Assembly: GCA_024036415.1 (NCBI GenBank)
Contig: JAMWET010000489.1
Location: 168,501-232,500, forward strand
Origin: Prochilodus magdalenae
Taxonomy: Eukaryota > Chordata > Actinopteri > Characiformes > Prochilodontidae
Reading direction: 5' to 3'
Length of the DNA stretch: 64,000 nucleotides
Part shown: piece after piece, positions 49,921 through 60,334 of the stretch
How positions within the stretch are numbered: the stretch's first letter is position 1
Layout: every line of letters starts with the position of its first letter
Position numbers and translations under genes: made by a program
The notes under the pieces: model-generated
Seen by the model: the letters and a program-made list of their open reading frames with translations, nothing else
Told to the model about the DNA's origin: nothing
The model's database searches: none

Positions 49921-50189
49921 AGCCGGTTATCTTCTGACTGATGTTGTTTTCGGTCTGTTGATGATACCTAAGAAAGAGGAACCTGCCTTAAATTGAGAGA
50001 GGAAAGATGCTTTTTGTGCTTCATCACACAGGAAATGTAGGTCAAAAGCCAGAGAGGAGATATAATAAACTAACTAAACATATTTAATGATTTATTTATT
50101 TAATTTTTTATTAGCTTTATGATTAATGATCCTCCTCTAACAGGGGAAAATCTATTTATCAAATAATTCATTAAATGGTTTATGTTAGC

Positions 50190-52462
50190 TGTGGTGTGCA
50201 GTACCTCAGTAAGTGTAATGTGTTAGTGTACTGTAAGTAGCGTGTCGGTGTACGGTAACTCAGTAAGTGTAATGTGTTAGTGTGCTGTAAGTAGCGTGTC
50301 GGTGTACGGTAACTCAGTAAGTGTAATGTGTTAGTGTACTGTAAGTAGCGTGTCGGTGTACGGTAACTCAGTAAGTGTAATGTGTTAGTGTGCTGTAAGT
50401 AGCGTGTCGGTGTACGGTAACTCAGTAAGTGTAATGTGTTAGTGTGCTGTAAGTAGCGTGTCGGTGTACGGTAACTCAGTAAGTGTAATGTGTTAGTGTG
50501 CTGTAAGTAGCGTGTCGGTGTACGGTAACTCAGTAAGTGTAATGTGTTAGTGTACTGTAAGTAGCGTGTCGGTGTACAGTAACTCAGTAAGTGTAATGTG
50601 TTAGTGTACTGTAAGTAGCGTGTCGGTGTACAGTAACTCAGTAAGTGTAATGTGTTAGTGTACTGTAAGTAGCGTGTCGGTGTACGGTACCTCAGTAAGT
50701 GTAATGTGTTAGTGTACTGTAAGTAGCGTGTCGGTGTACAGTAACTCAGTAAGTGTAATGTGTTAGTGTACTGTAAGTCGCGTGTCGGTGTATGGTAACT
50801 CAGTAAGTGTAATGTGTTAGTGTGCTGTAAGTAGTGTGTCGGTGTACAGTAACTCAGTAAGTGTAATGTGTTAGTGTGCTGTAAGTAGCGTGTCGGTGTA
50901 CAGTAACTCAGTAACTCATGTGTTAGTGTACTGTAAGTGTGTCGGGTGTGCTGTAAGTAATGTGTTGGTGTGCTGTAAGTAGCGTGTCGGTGTATGGTAC
51001 CTCAGTAAGTGTAATGTGTTAGTGTACTGTAAGTAGCGTGTCGGTGTACGGTACCTCAGTAAGTGTGATGTGTTAGTGTGCTGTAAGTAGCGTGTCGGTG
51101 TACGGTAACTCAGTAAGTGTAATGTGTTAGTGTACTGTAAGTAGCGTGTCGGTGTACGGTACCTCAGTATGTGTAATGCGTTAGTGTACTGTAAGTAGCG
51201 TGTCGGTGTACGGTAACTCAGTAAGTGTAATGCGTTAGTGTGCTGTAAGTAGTGTGTTGGTGTACGGTAACTCAGTAAGTGTAATGCGTTAGTGTACTGT
51301 AAGTAGCGTGTCGGTGTACGGTACCTCAGTATGTGGAATGCGTTAGTGTACTGTAAGTAGCGTGTCGGTGTACGGTACCTCAGTATGTGTAATGCGTTAG
51401 TGTGCTGTAAGTAGTGTGTTGGTGTATAGTAACTCAGTAAGTGTAACGTGTTAGTGCGCTGTAAGTAGTGTGTTGGTGTACGGTAACTCAGTAAGTGTAA
51501 TGCGTTAGTGTGCTGTAAGTAGCGTGTTGGTGTACGGTAACTCAGTAAGTGTAACGTGTTAGTGCGCTGTAAGTAGCGTGTTGGTGTATGGTAACTCAGT
51601 AAGTGTAATGCGTTAGTGTACTGTAAGTAGCGTGTCGGTGTACAGTAACTCAGTAAGTGTAATGTGTTAGTGTACTGTAAGTAGTGTGTTGGTGTACGGT
51701 AACTCAGTAAGTGTAATGTGTTAGTGTACTGTAAGTAGTGTGTTGGTGTACGGTAACTCAGTAAGTGTAATGCGTTAGTGTGCTGTAAGTAGTGTGTCGG
51801 TGTACGGTACCTCAGTATGTGTAATGCGTTAGTGTACTGTAAGTAGCGTGTCGGTGTACGGTACCTCAGTAAGTGTAATGCGTTAGTGTGCTGTAAGTAC
51901 CGTGTCGGTGTACGGTAACTCAGTAAGTGTAATGCGTTAGTGTACTGTAAGTAGCGTGTTGGTGTACGGTAACTCAGTATGTGTAATGCGTTAGTGTACT
52001 GTAAGTAGCCTGTCGGTGTACGGTAACTCAGTAAGTGTAATGCGTTAGTGTACTGTAAGTAGCGTGTCGGTGTACGGTACCTCAGTATGTGTAATGTGTT
52101 AGTGTGCTGTAAGTAGCGTGTCGGTGTACAGTAACTCAGTAAGTGTAATGCGTTAGTGTGCTGTAAGTAGCGTGTCGGTGTACAGTAACTCAGTAAGTGT
52201 AATGCGTTAGTGTGCTGTAAGTACCGTGTCGGTGTACGGTAACTCAGTAAGTGTAATGCGTTAGTGTGCTGTAAGTAGCGTGTCGGTGTACGGTAACTCA
52301 GTAAGTGTAATGTGTTAGTGTGCTGTAAGTAGCGTGTCGGTGTACAGTGACTCAGTAAGTGTAATGTGTAAGTGTGCTGTAAGTAGCGTGTCGGTGTACG
52401 GTAACTCAGTAAGTGTAATGTGTTAGTGTGCAGTAAGTAGTGTGTTGGTGTACAGTAACTCA
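50190..52462. repeat. 54-bp minisatellite, about 42 copies
   Basis: Unit CAGTAAGTGTAATGTGTTAG then TGTGCTGTAAGTAGCGTGTC then GGTGTACGGTAACT. Starts recur every 54 bases. There are about 13 units before a disrupted stretch (50905-50990) and about 28 after. Variants are C/T and A/G at fixed positions, AACTCAG/ACCTCAG, and AAGTG/ATGTG. Because 54 is a multiple of three, one minus-strand frame stays open for 516 codons (50916-52466) repeating HLLSYRTPTRYLQHTNAL. Composition and lack of context argue against a protein. Confidence 0.97.
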
Positions 52463-52469
52463 GCAAGGA

Positions 52470-53117
52470 GAGTACATCTGAAGGTACATACTTTAGTACT
52501 GTTACTCCAGTGGAGGTCTAAAGGGAGGAACTGACACTGGAGGGGGGGTTTACCTTCTCTACTTTAACTCTACTATGCTCTGTGCACTTCACCCAGTTTG
52601 TGACTGGGACAGTTTTGTTAGAAGGTGTGTGGTTCACGTTTCAAACTCAACAGCATGACAATATGAGTGTCTCATAGATTCTTCTTGCTCAGCTGGATGA
52701 GGTGAAGTGAGAAAATAAGGGAGGAGGCCCGGCACGGCTCCCTGCCAGTTCCTGTTTGCTGATCGTCTTCTGCGAAACGTTGGGTAACCAAATTTTTTGC
52801 CAAGATTAAGCTGTTGTAATACTGATGGCATAATGTTAGAGCTATTCAAAACATTGCTGCAATATCTCTGTCATATCGCAACAGCACGTGTGAAATGAGG
52901 TACCAATGAAGCCTAGTCAACAAAACGTGGTCATAAATTAGTGTGGCGTTTGTGCAAGTAGTATTACATTGAGTGTGCTAGTAAATTAAAGCTTGGGAAA
53001 TACAATGATTCATCACCGTTCATTTAATGACAGTCTGCAGACCAACTGTAAACTTGCTAATGAAAAAATACAATGCAATTAATATAGAAATATGCAAATA
53101 TATATACATCATCTAAA
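52470..53117. other. intergenic DNA, nothing recognised
   Basis: Short frames only. No splice-bounded exon or repeat family stands out. Confidence 0.5.
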
Positions 53118-53520
53118 GAACAGCTGCACCCAGAAGGAGGTGTGGGAGTGCGGTGGTGTTGGGAAAGAAGATAAAGGTGACCAGGATCAATACCTGATGA
53201 TAAATTTAGACTGATATGATCAATATTTATTGAGCTACACATACAGAAGTCTGTCTCTCAGTATGGCGTCGGGCCGCCGTGTACGCTAACCCGACACGCC
53301 AGACGTCTCGGTATGGAGCTGTAGAGGTTCCTAATGGTGTCCTGTGATAATCCATCTCATGCAGCTTGAACATCCTCACACAGTTCCTGCAGATGGTGCG
53401 GTAGGGGTGGAGGTGGAGGGACACCAGGTCTTCTGAACCTGTGACAACAAACCGTTCATCTTGGTGCTGACCACGGTGCCTCCACACACGGATTCGTTGG
53501 TCGTCTCCACCAAGACAAAC
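53118..53520 (-). mobile_element. Tc1-like deletion derivative, right half
   Basis: Minus orientation copy of the element at 62347-63080. It carries the terminal sequence AACAGCTGCACCCAGAAGGA at 53118, the peptide ACWVSEHGGPTPS-type carboxy end, and IRVWRHRGQHQDERF. It stops at the start of the FSDE region, so it is truncated. Flanking bases 'tatatacatcatct' are also shared with the flank of the 62347 copy. Confidence 0.85.
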
Positions 53521-53719
53521 GTCCACACAACCTTAATGAAAACTTGACTGTGAGTGTATGTAAATGAGCTTCACTGATTGCCCTCTAATTGGGCCTTATT
53601 GATAAAGGAGTCCAGGCTGAGACACTGAATGTGCGGGGCTAAACTGCTATAGGCCGTTTATACAGGCAGCATTTTCAAGTTTTGTCAGAAACTGATATCA
53701 TACCTCCGACTATACAGCA

Positions 53720-54200
53720 GTTAAGCCCCGCCCATTCACACTGAAGTTAGTGTGAAGCAGCACACCTTGCTTTTTGAATGAGCACCGAATATAGACCAAT
53801 CAGAACAGAGCTCATTTACATACTGCTGCTGGTGAAGGAAAACCTTAGTATGTCATTTGTGTCATTGCTGTAGTTTTTGGCGTCATTGTGGTGGGTGTGG
53901 TTTAGCGGATAACACCACTGCCCTCTGGGGAGCTACTGTCCCATGTGGGTGACCGGGGTTTGGTCCTCAGTCTGGATTACTATGCTGTGCTACGCCAGTA
54001 CGAGTCCTGACACTACTTCGGCCTACCTGTAATATGAATAACCTTGTAAGCTGCTCTGGATAAGCGCGTCAGCTAAAGGCCATAAATGTACATTTGTTAT
54101 TATTTGTTACTATTGTTTAGATGTCTGGTTCCATTGACTTACATTAAAAGTAAAGTAGGTTTTTTATTCTCTTGAAAAGTTGCCATTTTGGTCAGTATGA
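53720..54200 (-). repeat. old reverse copy of the 41856/45165 repeat family, interrupted by a SINE
   Basis: TTAAGCCCCGCCCATTCACA and TTGCTTTTTGAATGAGC (53720-53790), then, after the SINE, TGGTTCCATTGACTTACATT (54125) occur in reverse order and orientation compared with copies A and B. The intervening similarity is weak, so this is an old copy. A further fragment with CTGGTTCCATTGACTTCCAT lies at about 55528. Confidence 0.5.
53888..54090 (+). mobile_element. tRNA-derived SINE with LINE-like tail
   Basis: Box A-like TGGTTTAGCGGATAAC (53898) and box B-like GGTTTGGTCCT (53957) give a tRNA-type internal promoter head. The 3' part has TGCTCTGGATAAGCGCGTCA and GCTAAAGGCCATAAATGTA, the tail typical of fish SINEs that borrow an L2/CR1-type LINE 3' end. 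It is complete in outline but mutated. Confidence 0.8.
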
Positions 54201-55639
54201 GGTCTTCCCCCAGTAACAGGAGGGCAAGTTTAACTGGGAGGGACAAACTAGAGACTCATGTTACATAAACATTATGAGTGGACCTTAAATTATGAGTGGG
54301 AAAAATTAAAGATCAGGAGAAAGGCCTTGATGTCCAATTTAGACCTTGAGGCTTTGGTACTCCTAGTAAGGCATTAATCTATCTATCTATCTATTTATTT
54401 GTTTGTTTATTAAGATGGTTAGTCATGCATGTTGCTGCGTGGCATGGCGTGGGACATGCAGGACACGGCTTGGCGCGGCCCGTGCGTTCCTGGAACATGT
54501 CACAATTCATCAGAAAAGTGTGTAGAAAGTGACTTAAAACCCAGCGATCACATTTTTAGCTCCGGAGGCCTTTCTCCACTGGGTGTGTCAATATCTGCTG
54601 CAAGACACGGTAAGCTTCCTTCCTCGTCAGCTTCTTATAGCTGAACATAACGGCCCACACACGCACAGGATGGATGGCTACACACACTTCAGCATCAGCA
54701 GCAAGAGGTACGTCAACCTGCCCCGCAAATCTGCCCTCGGTGCACCACTGGCACTCTCTCTGCCATGCCATATCATTTTTATATTTAAATTTAATCATTT
54801 AAAATAGTTAATAAATAAATGCAAAATAAAATTATTCGCTAAAGTCAATTATTAGCTTTTTCAATTATAACATAATTTATTTCTAAATGTTTTATTCAAC
54901 ATTATTTTAATTTATGCTTTTATTTGCAGGCTGTGATTTATTTATTTATTTTTTGCATGCTATTGAAATTAATAATAATTTATAACACATTGAAAAGTGT
55001 TTTAATGAATATTTGATAACATTTTATTAATGAACATAACTCTGATGCATTTAATAGCTTGTAATTGCATTTCCAGTATTGTTAAATTCAGTAGAATTGT
55101 TTTATTGTTTGACTCATGCTGCACAAAACCGGCCATTTAAACTCAGCTTTGTTCTGCAAATCACATGTAAGCCTTTTAAACGGGCTGATAGTAGTAAAGG
55201 AAACTCCACCTATAACCACAAGTAGTGAAACTACACATATTTACATCCACCACTGCAGCAGTGCGGCAGCGGACCAGCGCAGACACAAACACAGCTGATT
55301 GAGTTTTTTCTTCTTCGCCCTTTAAACTTTTATCATTATTCTTATTTAGTATTAAAAATCTCAAACTCAGTAATTAAATATGAAGTTGTATGGCTCTGCA
55401 GATAACCATTTTGTTGCTATCCAAATAAAAGCATGTATCTCCATATTTGTTTGATTTTTACTTTTCTGCATCATTCGAGCGCAGCAGCTGGTGTTTACAC
55501 ACTGTGAGAATTTCATAGAGAGACGTCTGGTTCCATTGACTTCCATTAAAGCTAAATGAGGCTTTTGTCCTCTCCTGTGAAGTTGATGTTTTGGAGATAC
55601 TTGTTTTTCTGTGGACAGTAATTTGCATTAATTATTTAG
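54201..55639. other. AT-rich intergenic DNA upstream of s1pr4
   Basis: Very AT-rich from 54770 to 55400. A GTAAGC donor-like site at 54610, after a GC-richer stretch (54430-54609), could end an upstream non-coding exon of s1pr4, but nothing else supports it. Otherwise no gene seen. Confidence 0.4.
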
Positions 55640-56240
55640 TAACTACTATGAATTAATCAATAACTAGTATACATCCTGCAGTATCTATTCTAAAATATTC
55701 AATATCTACTATGGATTATTCAGTAACCACTATGAACTATTCAGTATCTACTCTGAATTATTCAATAACCAGTATTATTTAGCATCCACTATGAATTATT
55801 CAGCATCTACTATGAATTCTGCAGTACCAGTATGAATTACTTTGCATCTGCTGAGTTCTGCAATACCAGTATGAATTATTCTGCATCTACTATGAATTCT
55901 GCAGTACCAGTATGAATTATTCTGCATCTACTATGAGTTCTGCAGTACCAGTATGAATTATTCTGCATCTGCTATGAATTCTGCAGTACCAGTATGAATT
56001 ACTAGTATGAATTATTCTGTGTCTGCTATAAATTCTGCAGTACCAGTATGAATTATTCTGCATCTACTATGAATTCTGCAGTACCAGTATGAATTATTCT
56101 GCATCTGCTATGGATTCTGCAGTACCAGTATGAATTATTCTGCATCTACTTTGTATTACTTAGTAACTAGCATGAGTTATTCAGTACCTACTGTTAATAT
56201 TTAGTATCCACTCTGAGTTATTCAGGAACCAGTATGAATT
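55640..56240. repeat. about 41-bp AT-rich tandem repeat upstream of s1pr4
   Basis: Unit TGAATTATTCTGCATCTACT then ATGAATTCTGCAGTACCAGTA, about 9 good copies between 55780 and 56150 with more diverged half-units on both sides. Each unit carries the palindromic words GAATTC and CTGCAG. It ends only about 260 bases before the s1pr4 start codon. Confidence 0.93.
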
Positions 56241-56457
56241 ACACAGTATCAGCTCATTAACTTTTCCAGTGGTTCAGTTTCCTCCTAAGTGTTTGATTTT
56301 CCTTACTATTAAGAGCCAACCAGGTTACTACGTAGCACTAACGAAGGTGTCTCCCATACCAGGGTGCTCTGAGAGGAGCTGAATCTCCAGGAGACATTAG
56401 CAGATTGGAGAGAGAGAGTTTGATTGCCTGAGTGACTCTGTGGTCGAGTCCTTTCAG

Positions 56458-56501
56458 CGAGATTCAAATTGCTCCTCCAGTCCACCGTCACCAGCCGACC
56501 A
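56458..56501 (+). other. s1pr4: s1pr4 5' UTR just before ATG, with candidate splice acceptors
   Basis: GAGTCCTTTCAG ends at 56457 and GCTCCTCCAG ends at 56480; both are acceptor-like. Many S1P receptor genes have a non-coding first exon and a single coding exon, so one of these may be used. No upstream exon is proven. Confidence 0.4.
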
Positions 56502-57671
56502 ATGGATTTCCTGCACAGTCTCAGCTCCTCCGCCTCCTGCCCAACCCTTTACAGCCGCAGCAATGTAAGCATCATCCTGGAGCACTACAACTACACGGGC
56601 AGGCTCCAGCACCGCAAACCGGACAAGACTGGGGTCAGCCCGCTGGCGGCCATCTTCCTGTGCATCAGCATCTTCATCATCGTGGAGAACCTGCTGGTGC
56701 TGCTGGCTGTGCTTTTCAGCGTGCGCCAGCGGCGGCGTTGGATTTTCATCTGCATTGCTAACATCGCGCTTAGCGACTTGCTTACCGGGGTCACTTATGT
56801 GGTCAACATCTGCTTGTCCGGTGGTCAGACCTTTAAGCTGAGTCCTGTTCTTTGGCTCCTGAGAGAGGGGCTTCTGTTTGTAGCTTTGGCTGCCTCCATC
56901 TTTAGCCTTTTGCTGATTGCTGTGGAGCGCTACGCTACCATGATGAAACCCATCCACCAGAAGGCAGCTAATAAGACTTACCGTGTCTACCTGATGGTGG
57001 TGCTGTGCTGGCTAATGGCCTTCATTATCGGGTTCCTGCCTCTTCTGGGCTGGAACTGTGTGTGTGACCTGAACAGCTGTTCCACGCTCCTTCCGCTTTA
57101 CTCTAAAGGCTACATCCTGTTTGCTTTGGTCATTTTCTTCATCATTCTCCTGACCATTGGCGCGCTCTATTTCGCCATCTACTGGCACGTCCGAAGCAGC
57201 ACAGATGCAAGCTCCTTCCGGAACCGGAAGCGTTCGATCCGGCTCCTAAAGGCAGTCATATCCATTGTGGGAATTTTCATCGTGTGCTGGGGGCCCCTGT
57301 TCATCCTTCTTTTGGTCGATTACTACTGCTACTCCCGCCGCTGCAACGCCCTCTTCAGCCCACAGTGGGTAATAGCCTTAGCTGTGCTTAACTCGGCTAT
57401 GAACCCCCTCATCTATTCCTTAGGCAGTCTGGAGCTGCGCAAGGCCATAGCCAGCCTGCTGTGCTGCTGCTGCTTGAGGGTGGGCATTCTCGACCCCAAG
57501 AGCTTCATGTCCAAAGACACGTCTAGCACGTCGGGCAGCCGCCACAGTAGCCTCCGAAACAGCTTCAGCAAAGTGAGGAATCTGAGCACGAGCCCACAGC
57601 CACAGCCTAAGAATGGCAAGAAACCCAGACTGAGCTCCACCACGTCCTGCCTGTCTGCTTCAAGCGGTTAG
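56502..57671 (+). CDS. s1pr4: sphingosine 1-phosphate receptor 4, complete, 389 aa
   Basis: Class A G-protein-coupled receptor for extracellular sphingosine 1-phosphate at the plasma membrane; S1PR4 in mammals is mainly leukocyte-expressed and couples to Gi and G12/13. The start is ATG 56502; the frame extends 11 codons upstream without an ATG. Glycosylation sites are N21 (NVS) and N30 (NYT). Seven hydrophobic segments begin near 46, 81, 117, 160, 202, 247 and 288. Lipid head-group residues R121-E122 (Glu favours S1P over LPA), ERY at 142-144, extracellular loop 2 cysteines 186/188/193, CWGP at 262-265, NPLIY at 301-305, and a cysteine cluster 321-324 for palmitoylation. RRRW then ANIALSDLLTG, REGLLFVALAAS, YATMMKP and LCCCCLRVG favour S1PR4 over S1PR1, 2, 3 and 5, judged from memory of the family. 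A serine-rich tail (341-388) offers phosphorylation sites. Single-exon coding region, no damage. Confidence 0.94.
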   Translation: MDFLHSLSSSASCPTLYSRSNVSIILEHYNYTGRLQHRKPDKTGVSPLAAIFLCISIFIIVENLLVLLAVLFSVRQRRRWIFICIANIALSDLLTGVTYVVNICLSGGQTFKLSPVLWLLREGLLFVALAASIFSLLLIAVERYATMMKPIHQKAANKTYRVYLMVVLCWLMAFIIGFLPLLGWNCVCDLNSCSTLLPLYSKGYILFALVIFFIILLTIGALYFAIYWHVRSSTDASSFRNRKRSIRLLKAVISIVGIFIVCWGPLFILLLVDYYCYSRRCNALFSPQWVIALAVLNSAMNPLIYSLGSLELRKAIASLLCCCCLRVGILDPKSFMSKDTSSTSGSRHSSLRNSFSKVRNLSTSPQPQPKNGKKPRLSSTTSCLSASSG

Positions 57672-57732
57672 ACCACATGGGGGAAGGTGTGGGCCCACAG
57701 TTCCACAGGACTAGCGGTGTTCCGCCCCAACG

Positions 57733-57766
57733 GACACAAACACAAACACACACACACGCAAATACA

Positions 57767-57826
<60 letters not shown>

Positions 57827-57895
57827 CACACACAAGCAAATACACAAACACACACACACACACACAAGCAAATACACAAACACACACACACACAC
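57733..57895. repeat. (CA)n microsatellite with CAAA interruptions
   Basis: About 160 bases of CA units with ACAAA and GCAAATA interruptions. It explains all the histidine/threonine and cysteine/valine frames here. Confidence 0.97.
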
Positions 57896-58011
57896 GTGTT
57901 GTGGGGACATAGACTTCCATTAATTCCCTGGAGGTGTACCTTCACCTTGAAAGTTTGTCTTCACCAGAACATGTAATTATTACGTTATAGGGACCAGCAT
58001 TTTGACTTAGT

Positions 58012-58013
<2 letters not shown>

Positions 58014-58075
<62 letters not shown>
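58014..58075. repeat. (GT)n microsatellite
   Basis: About 31 uninterrupted GT units, complementary to the upstream CA tract. Confidence 0.97.
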
Positions 58076-58076
<1 letters not shown>

Positions 58077-58451
58077 GGGGAGGCATTGATAAGGCCCAAT
58101 GAAAGAAAAGGTGGTTTTGTATGCGGCTCTGATACTGAAACACTGCCACCACGCAGAGGCGTCTAAAATCCCCAGGTAGTCAGGAAGCCTTTAATGTCGG
58201 CTTTTACTGTGGTTTCACTGTGATTTATGAAAGTTCTATAAATGTATATACAGTTTATATATGCACAGCTAACATCGTATAATGCCAGGGTTTATATCAT
58301 TTATATTAAATACGGGAAGGCATAAGAGAGAGACACAGGGTTCAGGGTGGTGATGATATGATGAGTATGTTTATGGGACTGAGAGCTAGCTTCTGTTAAG
58401 TTACTGTACATGATGTGCAATGTAAAAGTGTTATATGATGTCTATATCTGA

Positions 58452-58457
58452 AATAAA
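58452..58457 (+). terminator. s1pr4: polyadenylation signal AATAAA for s1pr4
   Basis: First canonical AATAAA after the s1pr4 stop codon, about 780 bases downstream, in CTGAAATAAAGTG context. Confidence 0.6.
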
Positions 58458-58475
58458 GTGAAATATATTGATGGA

Positions 58476-59039
58476 AAAACGAGTGAACGTGACTCGGATG
58501 CCAAGACAGAACCCGGTACACATGCTCCAGCATTCACCATCATGGTCCACAAGAGGGAGACGTTAATGAGGACGTTTAAACACACCCTCAGATTGACATG
58601 TGATTTTAATAACTATATGTTTTATAATTACAACTAACAAATCATGCCTAGCAATGAACTATGTGTTAAGTGTTGATATATAACGTCAGCTCAGGAAACT
58701 GAATAAATCAAAGTTAACTAAATTAGTTAATTCAGACTAGTAAGTCTATAGATGGTTCTTTAATGGTTATTTAGTAATGACAATGGTAACAGTAACTATC
58801 GTAAACAAGAGAACAAGTTGAAATTTTAAATGGTTCTTGACTAATATGGAAAACCTGTATATGACTATTTAAAAGACCCTTTACAAAATCATATATATAT
58901 ATATGAATATATAGTATTTATTTAGCAAACACTAAAACACTAACACTGTCCTTCAACCCTATAACAAATTATTACCCCAAAAAAATTGATTTACGATTCA
59001 AATTCAGTATTTAAGCCATTATCTTCAATTAAGTAACAA
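58476..59039. other. AT-rich downstream DNA
   Basis: Contains a short (AT)n tract near 58890 and no recognisable gene. Confidence 0.5.
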
Positions 59040-59640
59040 CAGGTCATTTTTTACTGTCAATACTAAGTCAATATTTAGAGATAATAAGTCATTATTTTGA
59101 GATGCTAAGTCAATATTAAAATATAAAAAGTCATTATTGTGAAATACTAAGTCAATATTTAGACATAAGTCATTATTTTGAGATATAATTTGAGATATAA
59201 TATAAAAAGTCATTATAGTGAAATACTAAGTCAACATTTAGACATAATAAGTCATTATTTTGAGATATAATTTGAGATATAACATAAAAAGTTATTATTG
59301 TGAAATACTAAGTCAATATTTAGACATAATAAGTCATTATTTTGAGATATAATTTGAGATATAATATAAAAAGTCATTATTGTGAAATACTAAGTCAACA
59401 TTTAGACATAATAAGTCATTATTTTGAGATATAATTTGAGATATAACAAAAAAAGTCATTATTGTGAAATATTTAGTCAATATTTAGAGATAATAAGTCA
59501 TTATTTTGAGAGGCCAAGTCAATATTTAAATATAAAAGTCATTATTGTGAAATTCTAAGTCAATATTTAGACATAATAAGTCATTATTTTAAGAGGCTAA
59601 GTCAATAATTTAGATACAGTAAGTCATTTTTCAGTCCATA
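59040..59640. repeat. AT-rich tandem array, family shared with 60756-61330 (array 1)
   Basis: Built from half-units of about 40 bases carrying AAGTCATTATTTTGAGATAT, AAGTCATTATTGTGAAATAC and TAAGTCAATATTTAGACATA in alternation. Ends in AGTCATTTTTCAGTCCATAT, exactly like array 2. Confidence 0.92.
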
Positions 59641-59879
59641 TTTACAGTAAATAAGTAATTATTGTAAAATATAAAAACATTAAATATGAAATATTAAAAT
59701 ATAAAATTCGCCTCCATGCTTTGACAGTGCTGATATATTACAGTGAAACAGTTGTTCCCTGAAATCAGACAGTTTGTAGGTGTAACATATGTTAATATAT
59801 TTGATTTGGAAATGAATTATGGCAGTCAGTGCATGACTTGGTTCAGTCTCAGTGTTTAATGCGTACGACACAAATGACC

Positions 59880-60330
59880 CTTAATCCGTCCTCACATTTC
59901 CCCAGCCACCTCCCTGGTTGTCGCTCTGTGCGAGGTCTGCTTGAGCGCGTGCTTGAACGAGCGAGAACAACGACGAGACCTTTAGCTTCCCCAGCACGTG
60001 TGCACAGCAGACAAAACATTTACAGCAGAATACCGACACAGCAGGTTTATCATCCGCCGGGTGCCAACACTCCTCCTTACATCTCACACGCCAGGGCTGC
60101 TCTGAAGGACCATTAAGCACAAAGAGCAGCGCGGGTGGCAGATGTTTGAGATCCGGCATCACCTGCCATAAATCTGCACAAATGCAGCATAACCAGCCCG
60201 GCACAGCGCAGCCTGCATTCTGCACCGGCCTGGCGGCTGGCGGTGATGGATGAACCCCACCTCCGCCACTATTTTCGTACAGGTACTCCATACAGAAATC
60301 TGAAATATGGCCATATACCCTGCCATAACA
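59880..60330. promoter_or_regulatory. single-copy-looking GC-richer block, candidate conserved non-coding element
   Basis: Between two AT-rich arrays lies about 450 bases of balanced, non-repetitive sequence (for example CATCACCTGCCATAAATCTG and GAAGGACCATTAAGCACAAA) with E-box CACCTG and homeodomain-like ATTAA words. No coding frame is convincing: the 160-codon minus frame resembles nothing known. Conservation is guessed from texture only. Confidence 0.3.
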
Positions 60331-60334
60331 AAAA

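Larger units (their letters stand above)
57672..58475 (+). other. s1pr4: s1pr4 3' UTR (inferred)
   Basis: Runs from the stop codon to about 20 bases beyond the AATAAA at 58452. It contains a long CA tract and, 120 bases later, a long GT tract. The true end needs a transcript. Confidence 0.6.

Noticed and set aside
50190..52462. CRISPR-like array
   Set aside because: Units are contiguous tandem repeats without unique spacers, in a vertebrate genome.
50916..52466. 516-codon minus-strand frame as a repeat protein gene
   Set aside because: It coincides exactly with a 54-bp minisatellite whose unit lacks stops in this frame. No splice context, signal peptide or known domain.
56469..56501. Upstream start for s1pr4 eleven codons before the chosen ATG
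   Set aside because: The codon there is TTG; vertebrate initiation is far more likely at ATG 56502, which gives a normal-length receptor.
57607..57976. Frames rich in Cys/Val or His/Thr on both strands
   Set aside because: They are translations of the (CA)n microsatellite in the s1pr4 3' UTR.
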